Assembly (NCBI RefSeq): GCF_030144325.1
Contig: NZ_CP126307.1
Location: forward strand, 5,856,001 to 5,920,000
Direction of reading: 5' to 3'
Length of the DNA stretch: 64,000 nt
Source: Bosea vestrisii
Lineage (GTDB): Bacteria; Pseudomonadota; Alphaproteobacteria; Rhizobiales; Beijerinckiaceae
Made by a program: the position numbers and the translations under genes
In this document: piece after piece, positions 1-8,878 of the stretch
Position numbering within the stretch: the first letter of the stretch is position 1
Layout: each line of letters starts with the position of its first letter
The notes under the pieces: model-generated
The model's database searches: none
What the model was told of the DNA's origin: nothing
Seen by the model: only the letters and a program-made list of their open reading frames with translations

Positions 1-968
1 GCGGCATTGGGATAGCGCAATTCGCAGCGGGCGCCGGCCGACTCCGCCAGCCGAATGCCGTCGCCGGTATTGGCGGTCGGCGTTGGCGAGACATGCCGGC
101 CGCCGCGGGCGACATGTGGGTAGGCCGCCGCCATGCGTGCCTCATCATGGGGAAAGCCGCCGCAGGCGAGTACGACGGCGCGTTTCGCCCGGATCTCGCG
201 GATGCCGTCTTCGGCCTCGAAGCGCGCGCCCACGACGCGGCCGCTCTCGACGATGAGGTCTTTTGCCGGCATCCCCGTCAGGATCGGGATGCCGAGATCG
301 AAGGCTGATCTGGCCAGCCGTGCGGCCAGGGCGTTGCCGCTGGTGACCTGGACGCCGCGCCGATAGAGCACAAGGTCCTTGATATGCGATGCGAGCCGGC
401 GCGCGACATAGAGAGCCGAGTTGAATGAACGCGTCGCCCGGAAGAAATGCTTCAGGTCCTCGTTGGAGGAGTTGAACATCATGCCGATGAACGTGATCGT
501 CTCCAGCGGCGGGCGCAGCCGCGCGAGCTCCTTGCCGAGGTGGCGCGCATCGTAGGGAGCCGCGGTCAGCGAGCGGCCCTTCGCCACGCCGCCCGGCACG
601 TCGGGATGGTAGTCGGGATAGTTGGACAGGAGAAAGCGGACTTCGGTCTCGCGCTCGAAGAAGTCGACCATGCGGGGAGCGATGTCGAGGAAGGTTTCGA
701 CCACGTCCCCGGCGTAGAAGTTTCCGGTCTCCTGCCGCAGATAGCCGAGCGCCGCCTCGCGCGAATCCGGAAGGCCAGCCTTCGCGGCGTGAACGCTGCC
801 GGGAATCCAGAGGACACCGCCCGAATAGGCCATGGTGCCGCCGAAGAACCGGTCCTTTTCCGCGACGATGACGTTAAGGCCGTGCTTGCGGGCCGTGATT
901 GCCGTGGAGAGCCCGCCGGCGCCGGAACCTATCACGAGCACCTCGCAATCGGCTGATGGCTCGGCCAT
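1..968 (-). CDS. FAD-dependent oxidoreductase (FAD_binding_2 / ketosteroid dehydrogenase-like), partial
   Basis: The frame starts at ATG 968 and stays open to base 1, so about 322 N-terminal residues are visible and the C-terminus lies outside the window. A strong Shine-Dalgarno (AAGGAGG) precedes the ATG. The N-terminus has a Rossmann dinucleotide motif GSGAGG (residues 14-19), an acidic residue (Glu37) where FAD ribose is bound, GGT (43-45) and SGGVLWIPG (about 49-57). These are typical of the fumarate reductase/3-ketosteroid-delta1-dehydrogenase flavoprotein family. A second FAD-binding segment, ACGGFPHDE, occurs near residue 270. The substrate cannot be told from the sequence. It is divergent from the AraC-type gene starting at 1158, with a 189-bp shared promoter region, so that regulator is its likely controller (inference). 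Confidence 0.85.
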   Translation of the reverse strand, partial: MAEPSADCEVLVIGSGAGGLSTAITARKHGLNVIVAEKDRFFGGTMAYSGGVLWIPGSVHAAKAGLPDSREAALGYLRQETGNFYAGDVVETFLDIAPRMVDFFERETEVRFLLSNYPDYHPDVPGGVAKGRSLTAAPYDARHLGKELARLRPPLETITFIGMMFNSSNEDLKHFFRATRSFNSALYVARRLASHIKDLVLYRRGVQVTSGNALAARLARSAFDLGIPILTGMPAKDLIVESGRVVGARFEAEDGIREIRAKRAVVLACGGFPHDEARMAAAYPHVARGGRHVSPTPTANTGDGIRLAESAGARCELRYPNA

Positions 969-1157
969 GGCTTCCTCCTTCCGACGGGGCTCAGCTCGTT
1001 CGCTCTCCGCTTGCAGACGGGGCGGCGGGCAGGACGTTTCGCCCTGTCCCCGCGGGAACTTGTCTTGGCAGGGTAAGGCGGCGCTGCGTCGAGGCAATGG
1101 ACGGAGGGCGTAATAATTTGTACTTTTCCCGGGGAGCAAGATGCGCAGTGAGGCGTA

Positions 1158-2025
1158 ATGGCGGTCGCACCGGTCGAACGTTACAGCCTGTATGGCGAGC
1201 CTATCAGGCATGTGGAACCGCGCTTCATCCATGTCGAACCGATCCGGGAACGCAGCGGCTATCACCAATGGCAAATAGCGCCTCACGCCCATCGTGCGCT
1301 GCATCAGCTGCTGCTCGTCTCGGAGGGCGGGGGGAAGGATGGACAGCGAGAGTGAGAGCTTCGGCATCGAGGCGCCGGCGCTGCTCGTCATCCCCGCCGA
1401 GACCGTTCACGGCTTCGCATTCGAGCCGGGCACTGATGGCTGGGTGATGTCGATCGCGCGCACCGCCTTGCCGGCCTCTGCGAGCGGCGACGGCTTGGTT
1501 TCGGCGTTGCTCGACCGATCGCGCTGCGCCGGGCCGATCGACGGGGAGGCCGCACGCCAGATCGGACTGTGCTTCCTGTCGCTGTCGAGCGAGCTCGCCT
1601 GGGACGGGGCCGGCCGCAGCCTCGCGATCGAGGGCGATGTGCTGAAGCTTCTGGCTTCATTTTCCCGCGCGGCACTGGCAACCGATACGGCGGTGGCATC
1701 CTTGTCCGACGCCGACTCCTCGCTCCTGGCCCGCTTCCGGGCGCTCGTCGAGGCTCATTTTGCCGACCGTCTCACGGTCGCTGCCTATGCCCGGAGGCTC
1801 GGCGTTTCCGAAGATCGTTTGCTCGCGGTCTGCCGGAAGCGTTTCGACGCGCCTCCCATTCAGATCATCCATCAGCGCATCATGGTCGAGGCCCAACGCT
1901 GGCTGCTCTATACCTCGACCCCGATCGGCGCCATCGCAGAGGCGCTCGGCTTTCGGGATGCCGGGTATTTCTCACGTTTCTTTACGAAGCGGCTGGGCCT
2001 AAGTCCGCGCCGATTTCGGGCGTGA
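1158..2025 (+). CDS. AraC-family transcriptional regulator, frameshifted
   Basis: Two frames together encode one protein: bases 1158 to about 1334 give a cupin-like N-terminus, and the rest is read in the +1 frame to a stop at 2025. Removing one G from the six-G run at 1329-1334 restores a continuous protein of about 288 residues. It then aligns without gaps to the AraC regulator at 60392-61267 through the GGG...LLV/LPP segment. The C-terminal third has the two AraC helix-turn-helix units (LTVAAYARRLGVSEDRL and IGAIAEALGFRDAGYFSRFF). It is divergent from the FAD oxidoreductase and probably controls it. As given the gene is broken; a sequencing error or a real mutation would both explain that. 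Confidence 0.8.
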
Positions 2026-2057
2026 CGATGGAGACAGTCGCCCTGCCTGCTGACTTG

Positions 2058-2207
2058 GAGCCGCGGCTGGGCGAATAGCGCCGCTTCCGGCGAGGCGATC
2101 CGCTGCGAGATCGCGGGCTGGGTGGTGCCGAGCTTCTCCGGGGCGGCACGCAAGCTGCCGAGCGCGGCTGCCCAGAAGAAGGTTTCGATATTGCGCAGGT
2201 CGATCAT
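2058..2207 (-). pseudogene. LysR-family regulator remnant (N-terminal HTH only)
   Basis: From ATG 2207 the translation begins MIDLRNIETFFWAAALGSLR and continues through a TTQPAISQRIA segment, which is the recognition region of a LysR winged helix. After about 45-50 codons the resemblance is lost and no effector-binding domain follows. A whole LysR protein has about 300 residues. The fragment lies 74 bp downstream of the hyuAB gene on the same strand. It resembles the intact LysR protein at 6238-7125 in the same region, so it may be a decayed duplicate or the scar of a deletion. Confidence 0.6.
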
Positions 2208-2280
2208 CGCGCGATGATGCCGATGACCCGACCGAGAACCAACAGAAAACGCGCCGGGGACGCGCGGGCAGCGATACGGC

Positions 2281-5200
2281 TTAACGAGGCAACTCGCCAC
2301 GGCGCGACGCTGCAAGGACATCGGCGATGCGCTCATCGGCCAGGCCGTAATCCGCCCTGGCAGCCTCGGCAGAGATGTAGCCCAGCGCGAGGTCTCGCTC
2401 GACGCTGCGCTGGCCCCTTTCGCCGGGTGCGCCGTAACCCGCCCCGCCGGGGAAGGCCATCACGACCTTGCGGCCATGTGGCACGAACTGCTTGCCCTTG
2501 CCCTTCATCGGCGTGCCGTCGTCGAGCGCGATCGTGGTCGGGGCGCCAGCGCCGCCGCCGCGCCGGCCGCGGGCGGGATGGTGGACACGGTCGAACATCG
2601 CCTGGATGTCGAACTCGTAACCCTCCCAGGCGCCCACCTCCATGTGTTGGCCGAGGCCGCCGCGATGGCGGCCGTTGCCGCCGGAATTGGGCCGAAGTTC
2701 CTTGCGCCAGACGATGACCGGGCCGACCTGCTCGGTCGCCTCGACCGGCATCGTCATCACGCCTGAGGGGAAGGCGGTCGCGTTCATGCCGTCGAGCGTT
2801 GGGCGCGCGCCCGAGCCGCCGGAGTTGAAGGTCAGCACCTCGGCGCGGATGGCTTCGGCCGGCACCGGCGCGTCGCTGCGCGGCCGGAGCGAGACCTGGA
2901 AGTTGCAGAGGCTGCCCGCTCCTTCGGCAGGGGCGACACCCGGGAGGATCTTGTCGAGCGCATCGTAGATCGTGTCGGGCACCATGTGACCGATGATGTG
3001 ACGCAGCGCGACCGGGGCCGGCCAGAGCGCATTCACGATGGTATTCTCAGGCGCGACGATCCGGAATGGCTCCAGCGAGGCGGCGTTGTTGGGAATTTCC
3101 GGCGCGATCGCGCATTTCAGCGCGTAGCAGGTATAGGCCTTGGTATAGACCAGCGGCACGTTGATGCCGTTCTTGTCGAGACCGGAGGTGCCGGCCCAGT
3201 CGCAGAGCACGCCGTCCGACTCGATCGAGATCCTGACATGCAGGTCGATCGGCCGGCTGTAGCCGTCGATCCGCATATGCCCTTCGGCCTGCGCCCGCGG
3301 CAGCGCCGCGATCTTGTCCAGCGTCGCCTGCCGTGAGTTCGTCAGGATGAAGTCCGAGATGCCGGCGAGATCGGCGAGCCGGAATTCGGTCATCATGTCG
3401 ATCAGGCGGCGGTGGCCGATCTCGTTGCAGGTCGCCAGCGCATAGACGTCCCCGACGAGCTGGTCGGGCTCGCGGACATTGCCGCGGATGATTGCGACCA
3501 GCGTCTCGTTGACCGTGCCGCGGTCGACGATCTTCATGATCGGGATATGGAGCCCTTCCTCGTAGACCGAGTTGGCGTCGGCGCCGAAGCCGCGCCCGCC
3601 AATGTCGACGATATGGGCGGTGCAGGCGAAGAAGCCGACGAGCCGCCCGCCATGGAAGGAGGGGCTGACGACGGTGATGTCGTGCAGGTGGCCGGTGCCC
3701 TCCCATGGATTGTTGGTGATGTAGACGTCGCCCTCGGCGATGTTCTCGCGTCCGATGCGGCGGATGAAATGCGCGACGGCGTCGGCCATGGCGTTGACAT
3801 GGCCCGGCGTGCCCGTCACCGCCTGCGCCAGCATCTCGCCCTTCTCGTTGTATACGCCGGCGGAAAGGTCGCCAGCCTCGCGCACCGAGGTCGAGAAGGA
3901 GGTGCGAATCAGCGCCTGCGCCTGTTCCTCGACGACCGAGATCAGGCGGTTCCACATCACCTGATAGGCGACTTGCGAGATATCAGACATGGGCAGCCTC
4001 CTTGCGGGCCGCCGCGCGCGCGGCGCGGGCGACGCATCCTGCTGGTGGATGTCGATGCAACCGTCGTTCAGCGTCACGGCCATCCGGCTCGACGGCACGA
4101 TGATGGTGGTCTCGTCCTCGGTGATCACGCCGGGCCCGCTGAGCTTGCAGCCGGCCGGCAGCGCGGCGCGGCTGTAGACCTCGGCCTCGACGCGCCGGCC
4201 AAGGCCGGCGTCGAAGACGGAGCGGCTGCCCTCGGCGGGCGCCTCGCTCGTCCCTGATAGGGGTTCGACCGGCACGGTCGCGGCTTGCGGCGTATGGGCG
4301 TTGACGGACCAGACGGTGATCTCGGCTTCGAGTCCCTTCACCGTGCGGCCGAACAGATTGGCATACTCATGCTCGAAGCGTTGCAGGATGACGGCCGGGT
4401 CGGCCCTGCGCGCCTCCTCGGGCGTCAGGATGACCGGGATCTCCCAGCCCTGGCCGGCATAGCGCATATAGACCTTGTACTCGGTGAGGATCTCGCCATC
4501 CCAGCCGCAGGAGCGCACGACACGCGTCGCCTCGTCTTCCATCTCATCGAAGAGCTGCGAGACCCTCTGCGCGTCGAAGCGCGCCAGCCGCATGAACAGG
4601 GTCCGATTGGCCTCAAAGCTGAACGGCGCCCGCAGGAAGCCGATGGCCGAGCCGACGCCGGCTCCCGGCGGGACCAGGCAGCGGGCGATGCCGAGCTTCT
4701 CGCAGAGCCGGCCGGCATGCAGCGGCGCCGCCCCGCCGAAGGCGATCATCGTATAATCGGACAGATCCTCGCCATTCTCCACAGCGTGGACGCGCGCCGC
4801 ATTGGCCATGTTCTCGTCGACGACCTCGGCGACGCCCCAGGCGCTTTCCAGGGCATCCATGCCGAGCCTGTCGCCGATCTCGTGCTTCAGAGCGCCCGCC
4901 GATTCATCCGCGAAGAGCGGGATCGTGCCCGCCGCGAAGTTGTGCGGATCGATCTTGCCGAGGATGACGTCGGCGTCGGTGACCGCCGGGCGCTTTCCGC
5001 CGCGGCCATAGCAGGCCGGGCCGGGTTCCGAGCCAGCGCTCTCGGGCCCGACGCGGATCTGGTTCATCGAGTCGACATGGGCAAGGCTGCCGCCGCCGGC
5101 GCCGATCTCCACCATGTCGATCACCGGGATCGAGATCGGCATGCCCGAGCCCTTCTTGAAGCGGTAGGTCCTGGCGACCTCGAAGACGCGCGCGGTCTTC

Positions 5201-6111
5201 GGCGTGTAGTTCTTGATCAGGCAGATCTTCGCGGTGGTGCCACCCATGTCGAAGGAAAGCACCTTCTTCAGCCCGTGACGCGCAGCGATGTCGGCCGCGA
5301 AGACCGCACCGCCCGCCGGGCCGGATTCGACGAGGCGCACCGGAAACTCCGAGGCGCTCTCCAGCGAGATGATGCCGCCGCCCGAATGCATCAGGAAGAT
5401 CGGGCAGGAGGCGCCCTCGGCGGCGAGTCGCCCCTTCAGCCGGACGAGATAACTCTTCATCAGCGGCTTGATGTAGGCGTTGGCGATCGTCGTGTTGAAG
5501 CGCTCGTATTCGCGCATCTGCGGCGAGACCTCCGACGACAGCGAGATCATCACGCCGGGCAGCCGTTCCGCCAGCACGTCGTGGATCATCCGCTCATGCG
5601 CGTCGTTGACATAGGAGTGAAGCAGGCCGACCGCGACGCTTTCGTAGCCGGCTTCGCGCAGCTCGTCGGCGAGGGCCTCGACCTCGCCCCGCTCCAGCGG
5701 GATCAGCACCTGGCCGCGCGCATCCATCCGCTCCCGCACGGTGTAGCGACGGTTTCGCGGCAGCAGCGGCTCCGGCAGTGTCAGGTTGAGGTCGTATTGC
5801 TCGAAGCGGCTCTCCGTGCGCATCTCGATGACGTCGCGGAAGCCCTCGGTGGTGATCAGGGCGGTCTTGGCGCCGCGCCGCTCGATCAGCGCGTTGGTAG
5901 CCAGGGTCGTGCCGTGGATGATCTGCCCGACCGTCGAGACGGCGACGCCGGCCTTCGCACAGACCCGGTGCATCCCCTCGATGATGGCATCCTCGGGGGC
6001 GCCGTAGGTCGTCAGAACCTTGGCCGAGAACCGCTGCCCCGCCTGTTCGAGCACGACATCCGTGAAAGTTCCCCCGATATCGACGCCCAAGCGGGTCCCG
6101 AGAGTGGACAT
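2281..6111 (-). CDS. Hydantoinase/oxoprolinase-type protein, HyuA and HyuB fused in one frame
   Basis: A 1276-residue protein. Residues 1 to about 700 match the HyuA ATPase half (GVDIGGTFTDVV near the start, FDMGGTTAKI in the middle). Residues 708-1276 match the HyuB half (MSDISQVAYQVMWNRL onward, with NNPWEGTGHLHD). Family members hydrolyse cyclic amides such as N-methylhydantoin or 5-oxoproline with ATP, or carboxylate ketones; the substrate here is unknown. ATG 6111 is preferred over a longer start at 6162 because GGAGGC lies about 10 bases upstream of it. The junction still carries a good RBS and ATG for a separate HyuB (position 3990) and an out-of-frame HyuA ending RKEAAHV, so the fusion probably comes from an indel in the CG run at 4013-4022. 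Cytoplasmic; probably controlled by the upstream LysR protein. Confidence 0.88.
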   Translation of the reverse strand: MSTLGTRLGVDIGGTFTDVVLEQAGQRFSAKVLTTYGAPEDAIIEGMHRVCAKAGVAVSTVGQIIHGTTLATNALIERRGAKTALITTEGFRDVIEMRTESRFEQYDLNLTLPEPLLPRNRRYTVRERMDARGQVLIPLERGEVEALADELREAGYESVAVGLLHSYVNDAHERMIHDVLAERLPGVMISLSSEVSPQMREYERFNTTIANAYIKPLMKSYLVRLKGRLAAEGASCPIFLMHSGGGIISLESASEFPVRLVESGPAGGAVFAADIAARHGLKKVLSFDMGGTTAKICLIKNYTPKTARVFEVARTYRFKKGSGMPISIPVIDMVEIGAGGGSLAHVDSMNQIRVGPESAGSEPGPACYGRGGKRPAVTDADVILGKIDPHNFAAGTIPLFADESAGALKHEIGDRLGMDALESAWGVAEVVDENMANAARVHAVENGEDLSDYTMIAFGGAAPLHAGRLCEKLGIARCLVPPGAGVGSAIGFLRAPFSFEANRTLFMRLARFDAQRVSQLFDEMEDEATRVVRSCGWDGEILTEYKVYMRYAGQGWEIPVILTPEEARRADPAVILQRFEHEYANLFGRTVKGLEAEITVWSVNAHTPQAATVPVEPLSGTSEAPAEGSRSVFDAGLGRRVEAEVYSRAALPAGCKLSGPGVITEDETTIIVPSSRMAVTLNDGCIDIHQQDASPAPRARRPARRLPMSDISQVAYQVMWNRLISVVEEQAQALIRTSFSTSVREAGDLSAGVYNEKGEMLAQAVTGTPGHVNAMADAVAHFIRRIGRENIAEGDVYITNNPWEGTGHLHDITVVSPSFHGGRLVGFFACTAHIVDIGGRGFGADANSVYEEGLHIPIMKIVDRGTVNETLVAIIRGNVREPDQLVGDVYALATCNEIGHRRLIDMMTEFRLADLAGISDFILTNSRQATLDKIAALPRAQAEGHMRIDGYSRPIDLHVRISIESDGVLCDWAGTSGLDKNGINVPLVYTKAYTCYALKCAIAPEIPNNAASLEPFRIVAPENTIVNALWPAPVALRHIIGHMVPDTIYDALDKILPGVAPAEGAGSLCNFQVSLRPRSDAPVPAEAIRAEVLTFNSGGSGARPTLDGMNATAFPSGVMTMPVEATEQVGPVIVWRKELRPNSGGNGRHRGGLGQHMEVGAWEGYEFDIQAMFDRVHHPARGRRGGGAGAPTTIALDDGTPMKGKGKQFVPHGRKVVMAFPGGAGYGAPGERGQRSVERDLALGYISAEAARADYGLADERIADVLAASRRGELPR

Positions 6112-6164
6112 GGCCGTTTCGCCTCCATTGCCTGACCCGGGGAGGATAGGAAGGGCGCTCAATG

Positions 6165-6215
6165 CCGTCGAATTATTATTCCGAATATAACTTGATACAG
6201 AATATTTATCGCCAG
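6165..6215. promoter_or_regulatory. AT-rich promoter/operator candidate upstream of hyuAB
   Basis: The 126-bp gap between the LysR gene and hyuAB contains a sharply AT-rich block. It has an inverted repeat GAATTATTATTC (6170-6181) followed by two GAATAT direct repeats at 6183-6188 and 6200-6205, spaced 17 bp apart. This is a reasonable site for promoter elements and LysR binding, given the high-GC surroundings. Binding is inferred from position and symmetry only. Confidence 0.4.
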
Positions 6216-6237
6216 CAGCCTGCGAATGGCACAGGCG

Positions 6238-7125
6238 TCAATGATGGCGGGCGGCGCGATCGCTAGCGAGCTCGGCCGAACGCCTGAGCAGGAAGCTCGC
6301 AGGCGTATGGGCGAAGGAAGCCGTGAAGACGAGGGCGCTCGGCTTCCAGTGATAGGGGATCTCGACCAGTTCGCCGGCGGCCAGCGGCTTCTCCACGACC
6401 GTCCGAGGCAGCGGCGCGATTCCGAGGCCGTCGATTGTCATCTGCAGGCAGGCCGACAGGCTGCTCGATGGCACGATCCGCATCGGCTTTTCCCAGAGCT
6501 CGCGGAAATGCGCGGAGAGCTCGACGAAATGGCGGGTATTGCGCGCATGGGTCAGGATCGTGTGCGCAGCCAGCGTCGCAATGTCGGAGCCGGCGAGCGC
6601 AAGCCGCGGCGAGGCCACCCAGAGATAGGGCACCGAGCCGAGATCGACATTGGTGATGTTGAAGTTCGAGATCGGGCCGTTCAGCAGGCACAGGTCGAGC
6701 GCCCGCGAAACCAGCTCCTCGCGCAGGTTGATGGTCAGATCGACCCTGAGCTCGACATCGACATTGGGGAAGACCTGCCGCAGATCGAGCATGTAGTCCC
6801 GCAGCCAGGTCTGGGCGATGAGCTCCGCCACGCCGAGCCGAAGGATGCCGATCTGCTGATCGGAGCGGATCGATTGCTGCGAGAACTCCTCCGACGCGAC
6901 GAGGACCCTTTCGGCATGTCCGAGCAGCGAGTGCCCGATGGGCGTGAGCGCGACGGAACCCGAGTCGCGATGAAACAGCCTGACGCCCAGCACAGCCTCC
7001 AGCTGCGATATACGCACCGAGATGTTGGGCTGGGTCGTGTTGAGGCGCTCCGCCGTGGCCCGGAAGCTGCCGAGCTTGGCCACCCAGACGAAGCTCTCAA
7101 GCTGTTTCAGTGTCCAGTTCGGCAT
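6238..7125 (-). CDS. LysR-family transcriptional regulator
   Basis: A 295-residue protein beginning MPNWTLKQLESFVWVAKLGS at ATG 7125; GGAG about 7 bases upstream supports this start over GTG/ATG options further out. The N-terminal winged helix (ATAERLNTTQPNISVRISQLE) is followed by a LysR substrate-binding domain of normal length. It lies upstream of hyuAB on the same strand and is divergent from the TRAP transporter genes at 7309, the usual position for a LysR protein controlling both flanking units. The effector is probably the transported or hydrolysed compound (inference). Confidence 0.92.
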   Translation of the reverse strand: MPNWTLKQLESFVWVAKLGSFRATAERLNTTQPNISVRISQLEAVLGVRLFHRDSGSVALTPIGHSLLGHAERVLVASEEFSQQSIRSDQQIGILRLGVAELIAQTWLRDYMLDLRQVFPNVDVELRVDLTINLREELVSRALDLCLLNGPISNFNITNVDLGSVPYLWVASPRLALAGSDIATLAAHTILTHARNTRHFVELSAHFRELWEKPMRIVPSSSLSACLQMTIDGLGIAPLPRTVVEKPLAAGELVEIPYHWKPSALVFTASFAHTPASFLLRRSAELASDRAARHH

Positions 7126-7308
7126 CGCATCTCCACAGGGCCTTGCACACAATAAAGAAAATCAATCGCGAGAACAGAAAAATTCAATTGGATGTTATCG
7201 CGGGAACACGGTGGAGTAGCGTCGCCGGCTATCGAGCCCATGCTTGCATGCCGCGTTCGCGAACCCGTGCGGCCCTTCAGTCCGCGCCGAGGCAAAAATG
7301 AGGGAACG

Positions 7309-8295
7309 ATGAACCGCAGAGCCCTGATTGCGTCCGCTGCCCTTGCGATGAGTGTCGGCCTAACCGCGCCGGCCCTGGCCCAGACGAGCTGGACGATGGC
7401 CTCCGGCTATCCGGAGAGCAGCTTCTTCACGCAGAACATCCGGCAGATGATCAAGGAGATCGAGGAGAAGAGCGGCGGCAAGCTCAAGATCGACCTGCGT
7501 TCCAGCGACAGCCTGATCAAGCTCGATGCGGTCAAGCGCGCCGTCCAGTCCGGCCAGATCCAGATCGGCGAGATCAGGCTCGGCGTCTATGGCAACGAAG
7601 CGGCCATGTACAATCTCGACAACATTCCCGGTGTCGCGACGACCTATGATCAGGCCACCAGGCTGACGGAGGCCCAGGCCCCGTTCTTCGACGCCATGTT
7701 CAAGAAGAACGGCATGCGGGCGATCACCTATGTCGCCTGGCCGGGCCAGGGCTTCTACACCAAGCAGCCCCTCAAGGGGCTCGCCGACCTCAAGAGCCAG
7801 AAGCTGCGCATCTATTCGAAGCAGACGCAGATCATGGGCGAGAAGCTCGGCATGGAAGCGCTGATCCTGCCATTCGCCGAGGTGCCCCAGGCGTTCTCGA
7901 CCGGCATGATCCAGTCGCTCTGGACCAGCGCGCAGACCGGAACCGACGTCCAGATCTGGGATTACGTCAAGCACTTCACCTATACCGGCACCATGCACAA
8001 CAAGAACGCGATCATCGTCAACGAGCGCGCTTTCCGCCAGCTCGATGCGGCGACGCAGAAGGTCGTGACCGAGGCCGGCGAGGCCGCGACCAAGCGCGGC
8101 TGGGAGCTCTCCAAGAAGGCGAGCGAGGAGCGCGAGAACGTTCTCAAGAGCCATGGCGTGACGATCGCGCAGGCGCCGAAGGACGTGCTGGACGCGATCG
8201 AGGCCGCCGGCAAGGGGATGGTCGCCGACTGGCTGACCTCCGCGACCGCCGAGGAGAAAGCCGTCTACGAGAGCTATCGGAAGAGCCTGAACTAA
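7309..8295 (+). CDS. TRAP transporter solute-binding protein (DctP family)
   Basis: A 328-residue protein with a Sec signal peptide (MNRRALIASAALAMSVGL, cleavage after ALA near residue 24). The mature part is of DctP type: MASGYPESSFFTQNIRQM at the N-terminus, then the conserved LKGLADLKSQKLRIY region and an ALILPFAEVPQAFSTGMIQ stretch contacting the ligand. It binds a substrate in the periplasm and delivers it to the membrane subunits encoded next. ATG 7309 is chosen because the signal peptide begins there; a longer frame to 7192 has none. The binding-site Arg of the carboxylate-binding TRAP group probably lies in KLRIYSKQ. The substrate is unknown; the hydantoinase locus opposite suggests a cyclic amide or carboxylate. 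Confidence 0.92.
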   Translation: MNRRALIASAALAMSVGLTAPALAQTSWTMASGYPESSFFTQNIRQMIKEIEEKSGGKLKIDLRSSDSLIKLDAVKRAVQSGQIQIGEIRLGVYGNEAAMYNLDNIPGVATTYDQATRLTEAQAPFFDAMFKKNGMRAITYVAWPGQGFYTKQPLKGLADLKSQKLRIYSKQTQIMGEKLGMEALILPFAEVPQAFSTGMIQSLWTSAQTGTDVQIWDYVKHFTYTGTMHNKNAIIVNERAFRQLDAATQKVVTEAGEAATKRGWELSKKASEERENVLKSHGVTIAQAPKDVLDAIEAAGKGMVADWLTSATAEEKAVYESYRKSLN

Positions 8296-8347
8296 GCCGC
8301 TGGCAACGACGCCGACTTCCACGAAACCATGGCCAGCGGGGTAACCG

Positions 8348-8869
8348 GTGATACGGGGGGGTCTCGACAAGTTCTACGAGGCATGCGGCTACCTGGCCGC
8401 TGCCTTCATGGTCGGCATCGCCGTCGCGATCGCCGCGCAGATCACCGCACGCATGCGGGGGGTGACGCTCGACGCCACCGAGGCGGCGGGCCTCTGCCTG
8501 GCCGCATCGACCTTCTTCGGTCTGGCGCACACCTTCAGGCGCGGCGCGCATGTGCGGATCAGCCTGATCGTCGACCGGTTCCCGGCCCGGTTCCGGCACG
8601 GCGTCGAGATATTCAACTGCCTGCTCGGCGCGGTGGTCGTGTCGTATCTCGCCTGGCATGTCGGCGGGCTGGCACTGCAGTCCTATGAATTCAACGACAT
8701 CAGTCCGGGCCTGCTCGCCATGCCGTTCTGGATTCCGCAGACCGGCGTGGCTATCGGCGTGGCCGCCTTCGCGATCGCGCTCATCGATGAACTCGTCTGG
8801 CTGCTGAGCGGCGGCCGGCCGCGCTACGAGGCGCCCGACGAAGTCGGCCTCGATCGGCCAGTGGCATAG
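8348..8869 (+). CDS. TRAP transporter small permease (DctQ family)
   Basis: A 173-residue membrane protein, probably starting at GTG 8348 (MIRGGLDKFYEACGYLAAAF). Four hydrophobic segments are visible (residues about 10-32, 45-62, 85-105 and 128-150), as is normal for DctQ. The family motif region with ARMRGVTLDATEAAG and FRRGAHVRISLIVDRF is present. It forms the membrane complex with the DctM subunit encoded 9 bp downstream, and takes substrate from the DctP protein encoded upstream. The start is the least certain point, since no strong ribosome-binding site is visible. Confidence 0.9.
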   Translation: MIRGGLDKFYEACGYLAAAFMVGIAVAIAAQITARMRGVTLDATEAAGLCLAASTFFGLAHTFRRGAHVRISLIVDRFPARFRHGVEIFNCLLGAVVVSYLAWHVGGLALQSYEFNDISPGLLAMPFWIPQTGVAIGVAAFAIALIDELVWLLSGGRPRYEAPDEVGLDRPVA

Positions 8870-8878
8870 GGGCCTGTG

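Noticed and set aside
4285..6135. 616-codon rightward frame
   Set aside because: It lies wholly opposite the HyuA half, is low in complexity and has no domain. It is a shadow of high-GC codon bias.
7192..7308. Extended DctP start at 7192
   Set aside because: A clean signal peptide begins at 7309; the extension is polar and would bury it.
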